Assembly: GCA_964632845.1 (NCBI GenBank)
Contig: CAZWDU010000013.1
Span: 1-47,232, forward strand
Length of the DNA stretch: 47,232 nt
DNA from: JAOZHU01 sp964632845
GTDB taxonomy: Archaea > Thermoproteota > Bathyarchaeia > Bathyarchaeales > Bathycorpusculaceae
Direction of reading: 5' to 3'
Within the stretch, counting starts at the first letter, position 1. Each line of letters opens with the position of its first letter. Under the pieces are notes generated by a model. That model was not told the DNA's origin and ran no database searches. It worked only from the letters and a program-made list of their open reading frames with translations. Shown here piece after piece: positions 9,267-17,949 of the stretch. Both the position numbers and the translations under genes were made by a program.

Positions 9267-9818
9267 ATGGCTAAAATTAAGGTTGAATTGATCGATAATT
9301 TTCTTGTAGTGTGGAACCCTGAAGAGGGCTCGCAGTTATACAAGACTGGGTTTTACGGCAAACCGCTTGGAATTTCGAAACCGAAAATTCCAGAATTCAA
9401 GGTTCCCTTAATCTTGGATTTGATGGAGGGCTTGTACTTGGCTGAGACAGGTAAAATAACCATTTACGATTCAGCAAAGCGCAAGGTTGGGCTTAGGTTG
9501 CTTAGGCAGAAGGCGCGGGTGTTGTATGAGGAGTTTGACGAGAAATACGCTGTTTACCGTGACCTACGCGGCAGCGGATTAATTGTTACGCCAGGCATCA
9601 AGTTTGGCTGTGACTTTGCGGTTTACAAGTATGGTCCAGGCGTTGAGCATGCGCCGTATATGGTTTCCGTTAAGGACACGAAGTCGGATATTTCAGCGAC
9701 GGAAATTGTTAAGGCTGGACGGTTGGCGACCACGGTGCGTAAACGGTTTATCATTGCGGTGCCGGACTTGGACGCGGAGAAGACGCAGTATTTGATTTTT
9801 AAGTGGTTTAAGGCTTAG
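9267..9818 (+). CDS. endA: tRNA-splicing endonuclease
   Basis: A 183-residue homotetramer-type (alpha4) splicing endonuclease that cuts introns out of pre-tRNA at bulge-helix-bulge sites. The N-terminal domain precedes the catalytic domain, which starts about residue 95 with YAVYRDLRGSGLIVTPGIKFG. The catalytic triad can be assigned as Tyr in VYKYGPGVEHAPYMV, His in VEHAPY and Lys in TTVRKRFIIA. Length fits the short homotetrameric class. ATG 9267. It follows the PhoU-like gene by 19 bp and its stop overlaps the end of the convergent nucleotidyltransferase gene by 4 bp. Confidence 0.93.
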   Translation: MAKIKVELIDNFLVVWNPEEGSQLYKTGFYGKPLGISKPKIPEFKVPLILDLMEGLYLAETGKITIYDSAKRKVGLRLLRQKARVLYEEFDEKYAVYRDLRGSGLIVTPGIKFGCDFAVYKYGPGVEHAPYMVSVKDTKSDISATEIVKAGRLATTVRKRFIIAVPDLDAEKTQYLIFKWFKA

Positions 9819-11125
9819 CTTGCCATTAACGTTTGGTTTTGGAGTTCGCCTCTCACGTGCTGATGCGGGTAGATTTTTGCGGTTGTTAAAGTACAGCCTT
9901 CTTCCAAGGTGACATCGTCTGCAACGACTGAGACATCGGTTATTTTTGTTTGCTTGCGGCTGCTGGAGAGAACTGTGGTGTGCCTGCCGATGATGCTGTT
10001 TGACACCTCAGCTTTTTCGCCGATTATTACTCTGTCCAAGATTGCCGAGTTTTCTATGGTGGCGCCTTTACCAATTCGCGTAAAATTGTCGATGCACGAG
10101 TTTGCTATTCTTACGCCATCGTCTATCTGACAGTGTCTTCCGATTAGAACTACGCCTTCAAGCTCTATCCGTCCCTGTTTGACTTTTTGGATGATTTCCT
10201 GTCTTCTTTGCTCTGAATCGTTGCTTTCGCCTTGAACCCAGATACATTGTTTTTCGCTGATTCTGCCGCCGAAGTCGGTGAGCATGCTGAAGCCGCCGTG
10301 AAGCAGTTGCTTCATGGCTTCCAAATAGTTCTTCGGTGTGCCCACGTCAAACCAGTTGCCCTTCAACGTATAACCATACACTGGATACCCTGCCTGCGTT
10401 AAATATGGTATGAAATCGTAGCCGAAATCTAGCCGTTTTCTCTCTTCGATTATTTGTTTGACGCCTTTTTCTTTGAAGACCTTTTTTATTTCAGGCGAAA
10501 TCACGTATAAACCCGTGTTAGCAAGGTTGCTGGGCGCATCTTTTGGCAGTGGCTTCTCTACGAAGCAGCGGATGCGGTTGTTCTTGTCGATGTCCGCTAT
10601 GCCTAAGCCTTCTACGTTCTGCACTTCCCTGAGCACTATGGTCATCGCTGCGCCTTTTTCTCGGTGGAATCGGCTAAGGTCTTTTACGCTGAGTTCGAAG
10701 ATGTTGTCGCCTTGCACTGCGAATACGGGGTTGTTGATGTCGTAGTATTCCATGTTTATTCTTGCGGAGTCTGCGCTTCCAAGGTCTTCCACATTAGGCT
10801 GGTATTTTATGTGGATTCGCGGTTTGATGTTGTACCTTACGGAGAAGCCGTAGCCTGACTCGAAGTAATCGTATAAATCTGTGTAGTTTGTGTAGCCTTT
10901 TACGCCGAAGATGAAGTGGCGTATGCCTTGGCGGGCAAGCGACAAAAGCGAAAACTCCACTAGAGGCCTGTTCAGCAAGCGGAGGCATGCTTTGCTTGTT
11001 TCTGCTGTAAGCGGCAGAAGACGTGTTGCTTTTCCTCCTACTGGAATTATCACTCGTAGTCTTTCTGGAGCGTAGTTGTCACCCACTAGCGGTGCGTAGT
11101 TGTCGCTCAAACGGTTCACCCGCAA
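9815..11125 (-). CDS. Sugar-phosphate nucleotidyltransferase with C-terminal beta-helix
   Basis: An NDP-sugar pyrophosphorylase that joins a sugar 1-phosphate to an NTP. The core starts with RVIIPVGGKATRLLPLTAET, the GGxxTRLxPLT nucleotide-binding loop with the Lys of ETSKACL nearby. VQGDNIFEL holds the metal-binding Asp. From about residue 330, hexapeptide repeats (IDDGVRIANS, IGKGATIENS) form a left-handed beta-helix. Sugar and base specificity (glucose or mannose; dTTP, UTP or GTP) cannot be set from sequence alone. The longest frame starts at TTG 11125 and gives a repetitive leader (DNYAPLVGDNYAPE). A downstream GTG at codon 14 (11086) or a TTG just before RVIIPVGG is equally plausible, so the true N-terminus is uncertain. 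Confidence 0.85.
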   Translation of the reverse strand: MRVNRLSDNYAPLVGDNYAPERLRVIIPVGGKATRLLPLTAETSKACLRLLNRPLVEFSLLSLARQGIRHFIFGVKGYTNYTDLYDYFESGYGFSVRYNIKPRIHIKYQPNVEDLGSADSARINMEYYDINNPVFAVQGDNIFELSVKDLSRFHREKGAAMTIVLREVQNVEGLGIADIDKNNRIRCFVEKPLPKDAPSNLANTGLYVISPEIKKVFKEKGVKQIIEERKRLDFGYDFIPYLTQAGYPVYGYTLKGNWFDVGTPKNYLEAMKQLLHGGFSMLTDFGGRISEKQCIWVQGESNDSEQRRQEIIQKVKQGRIELEGVVLIGRHCQIDDGVRIANSCIDNFTRIGKGATIENSAILDRVIIGEKAEVSNSIIGRHTTVLSSSRKQTKITDVSVVADDVTLEEGCTLTTAKIYPHQHVRGELQNQTLMAS

Positions 11126-11242
11126 GTTTCGTTACTTATTCGAGCTATAACGTATTAACCTTTTCAGCGTGTGATGCTGTCTTGATGGTGAGTTTTATAA
11201 CTTAGTCGAACTTAAGAGTCACATGGCAAGGTTTGAATTAGC

Positions 11243-12094
11243 ATGGCGAAAGTCAGCGGCTTCGTGCGGTTGATGCGCCCAGTCAACTGTGCAATGATGG
11301 GCTTCGCAGTCCTAGTCGGCGCGGTCTTGGCAAATCCGCAGTTTTCCAGCGTTAACTGGCTTAATGTTCTCTATGGCTTCGCCACGGGGTTTATGTTGAC
11401 AGGTGCATCAATGGCCATTAACGATTATTATGACAGGGCGATTGATGCGATAAACGAGCCATCACGCCCAATTCCAAGTGGCTCAGTCAGCGCAAAAGCA
11501 GCCTTAGTATTTGCCTCTGTTCTTTCAATAATAGGGCTTGTCTTTGCTTTTCTTACAAGTGACCTATGCTTTACGACTGCGGTAGTCTCTTGGATAATCC
11601 TTGCGGCTTACGTTACGAAAGGGAAACGCACTGGTTTGCCTGGCAACTTTCTCGTCAGCGCGTGTGTGGCTATCCCCTTCATCTACGGCAGCATGGCGGT
11701 CACTGGTCAAGTGCAGTTGAACGTTGTGTTGTTTGCGGCTATGGCTTTTCTCTCTAACACGGGCAGGGAAATCACTAAGGGTATCGTTGACGTTAAAGGC
11801 GACCAAGCGGAAGGCATGAAGACGCTGGCGGTGCGTTACGGTGAACGAGCTGCTGCTGTTGCTGCTGCTGTGTTTTACTTGGCGGCTGTTGCTTTAACGC
11901 CGCTTCCTTGGTATTTCGGCCTAGTTTCTTTCTGGTTCATTCCGCTGGTTGTAGTTACTGATGTGGGCTTTGCGGTTTCCTCTTTCCTTCTGCTTAAGGA
12001 TTATTCTCGGGAGAACGCGCGGCGAATAAAGAAGCTGGTTCTGTTGTGGTTTATTCTCGGCTTGTTAGCGTTTGTCTTCGGAGCCTTCAAGTGA
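11243..12094 (+). CDS. Geranylgeranylglycerol-phosphate geranylgeranyltransferase (UbiA family)
   Basis: A 283-residue integral membrane prenyltransferase with about eight helices. NDYYDRAIDAINEPSRPIP (near residue 61) is the first Asp-rich motif, and DVKGDQAEGMKTLAVRYG (near 180) is the second; both bind Mg2+ and the prenyl diphosphate. The N-terminal LMRPVNCAMMG and overall length match archaeal digeranylgeranylglyceryl phosphate synthase, which adds the second isoprenoid ether chain to sn-glycerol-1-phosphate lipids. Other UbiA members (menaquinone, haem) are alternatives but fit less well. Start ATG 11243. The next 190 bp hold the palindromic operators of the surface gene downstream. Confidence 0.85.
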   Translation: MAKVSGFVRLMRPVNCAMMGFAVLVGAVLANPQFSSVNWLNVLYGFATGFMLTGASMAINDYYDRAIDAINEPSRPIPSGSVSAKAALVFASVLSIIGLVFAFLTSDLCFTTAVVSWIILAAYVTKGKRTGLPGNFLVSACVAIPFIYGSMAVTGQVQLNVVLFAAMAFLSNTGREITKGIVDVKGDQAEGMKTLAVRYGERAAAVAAAVFYLAAVALTPLPWYFGLVSFWFIPLVVVTDVGFAVSSFLLLKDYSRENARRIKKLVLLWFILGLLAFVFGAFK

Positions 12095-12146
12095 ACCATG
12101 CGTTGAACGGGGAAGTGCCCACCTAAAATAAAGATGGAGCCTGTTT

Positions 12147-12251
12147 GTCAAGAAATCCTGACTAAAAAACGCGTTGCGGGCTTGTTTAGTCAAGAAATTT
12201 TGACTTAGAAAAGCTTGTTTAGTCAAAAAACCTTGACAAAAAAACTTTTTA
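12147..12251 (+). promoter_or_regulatory. Triple palindromic operator and TATA box
   Basis: Copies at 12147-12162 (GTCAAGAAATCCTGAC), 12189-12204 (GTCAAGAAATTTTGAC) and 12222-12237 (GTCAAAAAACCTTGAC), with centres 42 and 33 bp apart. The proximal copy ends 8 nt before TTTTTA (12246-12251), the probable TATA box. The layout matches that before 3910, 13182, 14537 and the minus-strand gene ending at 28935. A longer reading frame opens inside this operator at 12215 but would start upstream of the promoter and is rejected. Confidence 0.85.
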
Positions 12252-12283
12252 GAAGAAATACTTTAGCATTAATTGGTGCTGAT

Positions 12284-13054
12284 ATGGCGAGGAAAGAGCT
12301 GGTTATTATTTTCATCAGCGCCCTCTGCGTTACTGCCTTATTGGTTGGTGTTGCCGTTAATAATGCAGTTCAAACGGTTGATGATGCAGAAGCGAAGATT
12401 ATAGAATTTACAGATGACAGGAGTTTTCGCCCATTCGTTGTTGGCACAGGTATGTTTTATTATTTTTATGTTACAATTCAAAATGTTGGAGACAACAATA
12501 TAACTGGAGCAGTTGTAACGGTTGAAAGAATAACAGACGATGGTGAAGACACACTTTGTACCCCTTGCAGCGAAAGCATTGCTGTCCTTCGTCCAAATGA
12601 AACACAGCTAATTAAACTGGAAACCATTTTTGACTTGTTCGCTGGTTGGGAAGTTAAAACTTCAGATTTTTTGGCTACACTTAGCGTAAATGGAAGAGTT
12701 TTGGATGAACGCATAATTAAAGCAACAAACAGCGCAAAGGTCATAGGCTTTTCAGCAGACGGACCAGGCGCATCCTCTGATGGCACCATATTATGGAAAT
12801 TCAATGTTACAATTCAAAATAAAGGCGGCAATGATATAAGCGGACTGGCTTTGCTTGTTAGAATGATGCACAAAAACACAATAGTTGCGGAGTCAACTAC
12901 ACAAATCGGCGCCCTCCACATAGAGGCGATTCGGGAGATTGAGACGGTGATCGAAGGGGGACCTGAATTGTCTGAATCAGAAGAGTTTTCATATGAAGTT
13001 CTCCTCACAGTGAATGACGGAAACAAAATTATAAACGGATATGAATTTCCTTAA
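12284..13054 (+). CDS. Membrane-anchored protein with two CARDB/FxLYD-like domains
   Basis: A 256-residue protein with one N-terminal membrane anchor (ELVIIFISALCVTALLVGVAV) and two extracellular beta-sandwich-like repeats. Each contains the signature FYVTIQNVGDNNITGA or FNVTIQNKGGNDISGL, typical of CARDB/FxLYD adhesion-type folds. I chose ATG 12284 because GGTG lies at 12275 and the TATA box at 12246 places transcription start near 12275. The upstream frame extension overlaps the operator. Its 3' end reads into the promoter of the next surface gene. Function unknown; surface structure or protein interaction is an inference from the fold and the shared regulation. Confidence 0.7.
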   Translation: MARKELVIIFISALCVTALLVGVAVNNAVQTVDDAEAKIIEFTDDRSFRPFVVGTGMFYYFYVTIQNVGDNNITGAVVTVERITDDGEDTLCTPCSESIAVLRPNETQLIKLETIFDLFAGWEVKTSDFLATLSVNGRVLDERIIKATNSAKVIGFSADGPGASSDGTILWKFNVTIQNKGGNDISGLALLVRMMHKNTIVAESTTQIGALHIEAIREIETVIEGGPELSESEEFSYEVLLTVNDGNKIINGYEFP

Positions 13055-13107
13055 TGCACGACACTTTCACTGTTATAACCCTGCACTACTTCAAGAAACA
13101 CCGTTTA

Positions 13108-13137
13108 GTCAAGAAACCTTAACAAGAACCCTTTTAT
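13108..13137 (+). promoter_or_regulatory. Palindromic operator and TATA box of NosD-like gene
   Basis: One copy, GTCAAGAAACCTTAAC at 13108-13123, ends 8 nt before TTTTAT at 13132-13137. A weaker half-like TTCAAGAAACACC precedes it at about 13091. The promoter begins about 50 bp after the stop of the previous gene, so the two surface genes are separately promoted. It also shows that the open frame starting at 13041 begins too early. Confidence 0.8.
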
Positions 13138-13181
13138 CGGAAAAAACGCTTGAAATAAACGTGTTTAAGGGGGTGGCGAGC

Positions 13182-14411
13182 GTGTTGACTCTTTTGCACA
13201 ATTTGTCTGTGAGTAAGAAAGTGGCGCTCATATTGGTTCTTTTCAGCCTCATAGCGATAATTATACTTGTGCCTCAGCCTATCAAACCTGATTCAACAAC
13301 AATCATTGTTCCAGATGATTATCCAACCATAATGGCCGCCATTGGAAACGCCACGGATAATGACACGATATTTGTTAAGAGTGGCATCTACAACGAACAA
13401 GAATTAGTTATAAACAAGACACTTTCACTTATAGGGGAAAACGCCACTAGCACCAAAATACTTCTGCACCCACCTTTGGTTCCCAATTACTTCTGGGGGC
13501 AAGTCCATTCTGATTCAATCAAGATTAATGCAAACGATGTTGTTCTCTCAGATTTCACAATTGCCACCGAGGGAGGCAAGTTATCTGTCACAGGAAACGG
13601 CACCTGGATAATCGGCAACATTATTGATATGGTTATTGCTGTCACTGGACATGGAAACTTAATAATTGATAACGATGTGCCAAATATTACGCTGAGAGGG
13701 TTCAACCAAACCATTGCACAAAACACAATTGTTAGCGGCGCTGAAAGCTATTCTCTCTGGATAGAAGACGCGGTGGATACTCTCATTGCCAAAAACGACA
13801 TATCCGGAGGATGTGTTGGAATGGAGCTAAGATCTTCTACCAGAAATCAAATAGTTGCGAACAACATTGTAAACGCTATATGTGTTCAAATTGACGACTA
13901 TTTTGGCACCAGAGATATTCAAACAAGATTATCAGATAGCAATACTTTCTATCAAAACAATTTTATAAGCAACTCCACGAGCATTGACCAAGCTGGCTAT
14001 CATTCGGGTGACTATTCAGTTAACAACGTTTGGGATAACGGCAAAAATGGCAACTACTGGAGCGACTACGACGGTACAGACGCAAATGTTGACGGCGTCG
14101 GTGATGTGCCCTACATAATAGACTCAAACAATCAAGATCACTATCCATTTATGACTCCTGTGGACATCTCAATCGTAACCGTACGGCTCCCAGAAATTGC
14201 ACTTCCTACGCCTTCTCCTCCACCCTCTGCAAGTTCTTCGCTGTCTCCCACATCTTCGCCTTCAGAAAAACCAACTCATTCGTCGCAACTTCCATCAGAG
14301 GCTCCACAGATAGACCTCATTTATGCCGCAGTAGTGAGTGCCGTAACCGTCACAACAATTACTGTAACTGCAGTAGAGCTTAAGAAACGGCGCAAGAACA
14401 ACGCAGATTAG
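13182..14411 (+). CDS. NosD-like right-handed beta-helix surface protein
   Basis: A 409-residue protein. After an N-terminal membrane anchor (KKVALILVLFSLIAIIILV) comes IIVPDDYPTIMAAIGNATD, the classic opening of pectate-lyase-like/NosD beta-helices, followed by repeats of the type LIGENATSTKI, NTFYQNNFISNS and ANNIVNAI. Near the end of the helix is a Ca2+-loop-like module (DGTDANVDGVGDVPYIID), also present in the protein at 26800-28935. A Pro/Ser/Thr-rich stalk and a C-terminal helix followed by LKKRRKNN anchor it. GTG 13182 is preceded by GGGGGTGG and lies about 45 nt after the TATA box; an in-frame GTG at 13161 is possible. The role is probably at the cell surface; copper handling as in true NosD is not indicated. 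Confidence 0.8.
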   Translation: MLTLLHNLSVSKKVALILVLFSLIAIIILVPQPIKPDSTTIIVPDDYPTIMAAIGNATDNDTIFVKSGIYNEQELVINKTLSLIGENATSTKILLHPPLVPNYFWGQVHSDSIKINANDVVLSDFTIATEGGKLSVTGNGTWIIGNIIDMVIAVTGHGNLIIDNDVPNITLRGFNQTIAQNTIVSGAESYSLWIEDAVDTLIAKNDISGGCVGMELRSSTRNQIVANNIVNAICVQIDDYFGTRDIQTRLSDSNTFYQNNFISNSTSIDQAGYHSGDYSVNNVWDNGKNGNYWSDYDGTDANVDGVGDVPYIIDSNNQDHYPFMTPVDISIVTVRLPEIALPTPSPPPSASSSLSPTSSPSEKPTHSSQLPSEAPQIDLIYAAVVSAVTVTTITVTAVELKKRRKNNAD

Positions 14412-14439
14412 AAACAGCACTTACGAACTTCGTTTGTTT

Positions 14440-14502
14440 GTCAAGATTTCTTGACTGGGAAATGCCTGTTTAGTCAAGAAACCTTGATAAAAACGCTTTT
14501 AC
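14440..14502 (+). promoter_or_regulatory. Double palindromic operator and TATA box
   Basis: Copies at 14440-14455 (GTCAAGATTTCTTGAC) and 14473-14488 (GTCAAGAAACCTTGAT), centres 33 bp apart. The proximal copy ends 8 nt before TTTTAC (14497-14502). The distal copy is a perfect inverted repeat in its outer 7 bp per arm. The element sits 30 bp after the stop of the preceding gene. Confidence 0.85.
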
Positions 14503-14536
14503 CGCAGAAACCTCCCAGTATCGAACAGGGAAACGG

Positions 14537-15691
14537 GTGGTGCTTGCGAAAGGCAAAACATTAGCACTGGTACTAATCTTAGCACTGTTTACTTCAATAA
14601 TGGTTGGAATCCAGCCTCTTGAGGTGGCTAAGGCTAATTTCTTTCCAGAAGCTCTGCCTTCAGGTATTCGCATAGAAAGTGATGGAACTGTTAATGGCAC
14701 CAGCGATATTCAACGCGATGGGAACATGTACACTTTAACCAACAACCTAGATAATAGCATAATTGTGTTATGCGACAACATTGTGGTTGATGGGGCAGGC
14801 TACGCTGTTCACGGCTATGGCTCTTCAAGTGGAGTTTTCATCCAAGGGAGAACAAACATCACAATAAAAAACCTGCAGATAAGCAATTTTCAATACGGCA
14901 TAAAATTAACATTTGGCTACTCAGAGAATGGACCAAGAAACATAACCGTGCTAAAGAACACTATAACTAACAATAGCGTAGGCATTTCGCTTCAAATTTT
15001 CTCCTGCTACAACTTCATTTCAGGAAACAACATCACTGGAAACGGCATAGGCATTGGCATTTACTACTCTCACGACAACACTTTAAGAGATAACTGCCTG
15101 AGCGACAATGAATATAACTTGTGGGTTGGCAGCCTGCTTTGGAATTCAGGCTCAATATTCATTAACGATATTGATACTTCAAACACGGTAAATGGAAAAC
15201 CTGTCTATTACTGGATTAATCAAAAAGACAAAACCATACCCTCCGATGCTGGCTACGTAGGCTTAGTGCGCTGCTCTAACATACTCGTTCAAGGCTTAAG
15301 TCTCACCCATAACGGCCAAGGCGTATTGCTGATTGAAACAAACAATTCCATAGTAACTGGAAACTACATAGCGGAAAACAATTACGGCGTAGTTCTTTTC
15401 GGCACGGTTGCACCCTGCACAAACAATACAGTAAGCCAAAACCTGATAACACAAAACACGGAAGACATAGACACATACTTAGAAAATTCTTTTAACACAA
15501 TTAGCGATAACACAGCAGACATCCAAATAAATTCATCTACCCCAACCCCCTCCGCAAGTCCAATACCTGACAATAACCCCCAGCAGATGGAACAGTTAGC
15601 CACAATATTAGGCATAACAATAACAGCAATGATGGTTACTGCAAGTCTCCTAGTCTACTTTAAGAAACACAAACAGCAAGTTGACACTTAG
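14537..15691 (+). CDS. NosD-like right-handed beta-helix surface protein
   Basis: A 384-residue protein with a signal peptide (KGKTLALVLILALFTSIMVG, cleavable after about AKA) and a beta-helix built of repeats such as NITIKNLQISNFQYGIKL, NFISGNNITGNGIGIGI and NTVSQNLITQNTEDI. It contains VNGKPVYYWINQKDKTIPSD and NILVQGLSLTHNGQGVLLIE, a module shared with the protein at 26800-28935 and typical of archaeal NosD/surface-layer beta-helix proteins. A short Pro/Ser spacer and a C-terminal helix ending YFKKHKQQ anchor it. Start GTG 14537 after CAGGG; the adjacent GTG 14540 is equally possible. It is controlled by the double palindrome at 14440. Confidence 0.82.
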   Translation: MVLAKGKTLALVLILALFTSIMVGIQPLEVAKANFFPEALPSGIRIESDGTVNGTSDIQRDGNMYTLTNNLDNSIIVLCDNIVVDGAGYAVHGYGSSSGVFIQGRTNITIKNLQISNFQYGIKLTFGYSENGPRNITVLKNTITNNSVGISLQIFSCYNFISGNNITGNGIGIGIYYSHDNTLRDNCLSDNEYNLWVGSLLWNSGSIFINDIDTSNTVNGKPVYYWINQKDKTIPSDAGYVGLVRCSNILVQGLSLTHNGQGVLLIETNNSIVTGNYIAENNYGVVLFGTVAPCTNNTVSQNLITQNTEDIDTYLENSFNTISDNTADIQINSSTPTPSASPIPDNNPQQMEQLATILGITITAMMVTASLLVYFKKHKQQVDT

Positions 15692-16122
15692 TTTAAACTA
15701 ATTTTTGTGTGTCCACTCAAGCATATGCCCTGTGAACGTGTAAGTAGCAAGTGATAGTAAGCAAATTTAAGAAGTAACGAAACTGAGCGTATCCGCGCAA
15801 TTAGGATTGTGAAAAAAGTCCCTGTTCTTTGTATACAGGGGCTATAGGCTGGTCCGAGCATAACCGCACAAGCCCTCATACAACGCAAAACTCAAGGCGC
15901 AACCGTTTCCGAAGTTGAACATGCTTAAAGCGTATGGAAGCTAGAAAAAGTGTCTCAGAATTTTCACGTTTTTGTCTATCGTTTCACTCATTCAAAATAA
16001 TGTTTAGTTAATAATTGCACCTTCCAACCTCTGAGCGAACCCTATGTATATACCTGCATGTTTCCAGCATGTTAATAATACATAAGTACACTCAAGCGGC
16101 TTGTACACACGAGGATGTTAAC
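15692..16122. other. Intergenic region without a supported gene
   Basis: About 430 bp between the beta-helix gene and cdvB. The only structure seen is a short inverted repeat, CCCTGT at 15820-15825 with ACAGGG at 15835-15840 (9-nt loop), without a following T run. Frames here are short and show no recognisable protein. A TATA-like TTAATAATACATAA near 16070-16084 probably serves cdvB. Confidence 0.5.
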
Positions 16123-16776
16123 TTGTCTGAACGCTTTGCCAAAAAATGGGAACCCAAAAGAGAAACAGGCTCATTCACAACCAACCTGAAAGAAGCTGTC
16201 ATTCCACCAGCACCGTTGAAGTCACGCATGGACTATGCTGTGAAACGATTGGAACTCCAAGTTCACAAACTAGACCAGTCTTCTGAACGCTTCAGCCAAA
16301 AAGACACGGCGCTATTCAAGAAAATAGTTGACGCCTACGAGAAACACGACACCGCACACGCCAACATCTACGCTAATGAGCTAGCTGAAGTCCGCAAAAT
16401 GGAACGCTTAGTCATGAACTCGAGGCTCGCCCTTGACCAAGTGCTGCTACGGCTGAGAACATGCACAGAACTCGGCGACATCGTTGCTACGCTCGGTCCA
16501 GCAATAGGCGTTCTGCGCTCAGTCAGCAAAGGACTGGTAGGCGTTATCCCAGATGCAGAAAACGAACTCGGCGACATCAGCAACATGCTAAGCGGCTTAA
16601 TGTTTGACTGCGGTGCAAGTTCTGGTATGTCTCTGAACTTTAACAACGTCAATGAAGATGCATCAAAAATACTCGCGGAAGCAGCGGTCGTTGCGGAACA
16701 GAAAATCAGCGCGAACCTCCCAGAACTGCCATCAGGCTTCTCAGCGAACGCAACAAGCGGAAAAGAATCAACGTAA
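16123..16776 (+). CDS. cdvB: ESCRT-III / Snf7-family division protein (CdvB type)
   Basis: A 217-residue helical protein of the archaeal ESCRT-III family, which forms membrane-constricting filaments in TACK and Asgard archaea. Visible features are a basic N-terminus (SERFAKKWEP), a helical hairpin (PLKSRMDYAVKRLELQVHKLDQSSERF then KDTALFKKIVDAYEKHDTAHA, ANELAEVRKMERLVMNS), and a downstream acidic segment ending in LPELPSGF. I set the start at TTG 16123, 8 nt after GAGG (16111-16114). The longer frame from 16015 runs through the promoter and has no family similarity. No CdvA or CdvC (Vps4) gene is adjacent, so it may be one of several ESCRT-III paralogues rather than the operon copy. Confidence 0.85.
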   Translation: MSERFAKKWEPKRETGSFTTNLKEAVIPPAPLKSRMDYAVKRLELQVHKLDQSSERFSQKDTALFKKIVDAYEKHDTAHANIYANELAEVRKMERLVMNSRLALDQVLLRLRTCTELGDIVATLGPAIGVLRSVSKGLVGVIPDAENELGDISNMLSGLMFDCGASSGMSLNFNNVNEDASKILAEAAVVAEQKISANLPELPSGFSANATSGKEST

Positions 16777-16936
16777 AGCAGCTTTCTCTTGAGCTTAACC
16801 TTCCCTTCTTTCTTTTCTGTCGTATTCCAGCCAACGTGCTTTTCAAAGAAATTAAATAGCCCAGATGACACAGTCTGCAGTGGATTATGTTATAGTTACC
16901 TCTGTTTCTGCTATTATTAAAAAACGGTGGAAAAGA

Positions 16937-17839
16937 ATGAAAATCGGTTACCCCTGCATCAACTTGACACTGGCATGCAAAGGCACCAAAACCTTCAGGC
17001 TCAAATCCTATTCTGAACAAAACCTAATCAAAACAATCGAAAACAACCTCGACTGCCTGCTGCAAACGCTGGAATTCAACGCTGAACACAATATAGGTTT
17101 TTTCAGGATAACCTCCGACCTCATTCCGTTCGCCTCACACCCCGTCAACACGTACAACTGGCAGCAACACTTCAGAAGCCAATTCGAAGAAATCGGCTGT
17201 TACATAAAGAAACACGGCATGCGCATTTCAATGCATCCAGACCAGTTCACCTTAATCAACTCAATCAAAGAAAACATCTTCCAAAGAAGCACCAGAGAAC
17301 TTGCTTATCACGCAGTCATCTTAGATTCAATGCAACTAGATACCTCAGCCAAAATCCAAATCCACGTTGGAGGAGTTTACCAAGACAAAAAAGCCAGCAT
17401 GCAACGCTTTGCCGCTCGCTTTTCAAAACTCAACAGCAACATTCGCAGACGCTTAGTAGTCGAAAACGACGACAGACTATTCAACCTCGCAGATTGCCTA
17501 CACATAAGCGAAGAAACAGGTGTTCCTGTGCTCTTTGACGCTTTCCATCACCGCGTCAACCCTGCGCCTGCAACAGTCAACCAAGCACTCGCCCTCACCC
17601 AGAAAACTTGGAAAACAAAAACAGACGGCATCCCAATGGCAGATTACAGTTCGCAAAGACTCAACGGTTCACCACGCGCACATACGCAATCAATTGACCT
17701 TGATGATTTCCACGTGTTCCTAGAAGAAACCAAGCCCATAGACTTCGATGTCATGCTGGAAATTAAAAACAAAGAAAAAAGTGCAATCAAAGCAGTCACG
17801 TTGGCTTCACAGGACTCTCGCTTTCAAACAGTTCCGTGA
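16937..17839 (+). CDS. uvsE: UV damage endonuclease (UVDE)
   Basis: A 300-residue TIM-barrel endonuclease that nicks DNA 5' of UV photoproducts and starts alternative excision repair. It begins MKIGYPCINLTLACKGTKTF. Family landmarks follow: FFRITSDLIPFASH (about 57), ISMHPDQFTLINS (about 100), IHVGGVYQDKKASM (about 150), RLVVENDDRLF (about 180), PVLFDAFHHR (about 203) and DVMLEIKNKEKSA (about 277). These carry the His, Asp and Glu metal ligands. I chose ATG 16937 because GGTGG precedes it and the family starts here; a longer frame from 16865 has no support. It is convergent with the heliorhodopsin gene. Confidence 0.93.
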   Translation: MKIGYPCINLTLACKGTKTFRLKSYSEQNLIKTIENNLDCLLQTLEFNAEHNIGFFRITSDLIPFASHPVNTYNWQQHFRSQFEEIGCYIKKHGMRISMHPDQFTLINSIKENIFQRSTRELAYHAVILDSMQLDTSAKIQIHVGGVYQDKKASMQRFAARFSKLNSNIRRRLVVENDDRLFNLADCLHISEETGVPVLFDAFHHRVNPAPATVNQALALTQKTWKTKTDGIPMADYSSQRLNGSPRAHTQSIDLDDFHVFLEETKPIDFDVMLEIKNKEKSAIKAVTLASQDSRFQTVP

Positions 17840-17949
17840 ATAAGCCATGAGAATTAACAGTTTTGAATGGGTTGTGCCTCTCGGTTTTTTTAACATTTCT
17901 AATTTATACTCTCCAGTATCTTTAGCCTAATTCCCATGCTGCAGCGAGT

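Noticed and set aside
12215..12283. Upstream extension of the surface gene at 12284
   Set aside because: It starts inside the palindromic operator and upstream of the TATA box.
13041..13181. Upstream extension of the beta-helix gene at 13182
   Set aside because: It overlaps the previous gene and contains the operator and TATA box of its own promoter.
13182..15691. Calling the beta-helix proteins copper-binding NosD of nitrous oxide reduction
   Set aside because: No NosZ, NosF or NosY gene is near, and the proteins have surface stalks and anchors; only the fold is shared.
15820..15840. CCCTGT/ACAGGG inverted repeat considered as RNA gene or terminator
   Set aside because: The stem is only 6 bp, has no T run after it and lacks any other supporting feature.
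16015..16122. Upstream extension of cdvB
   Set aside because: No family similarity, it spans the likely promoter, and a good ribosome-binding site precedes TTG 16123.
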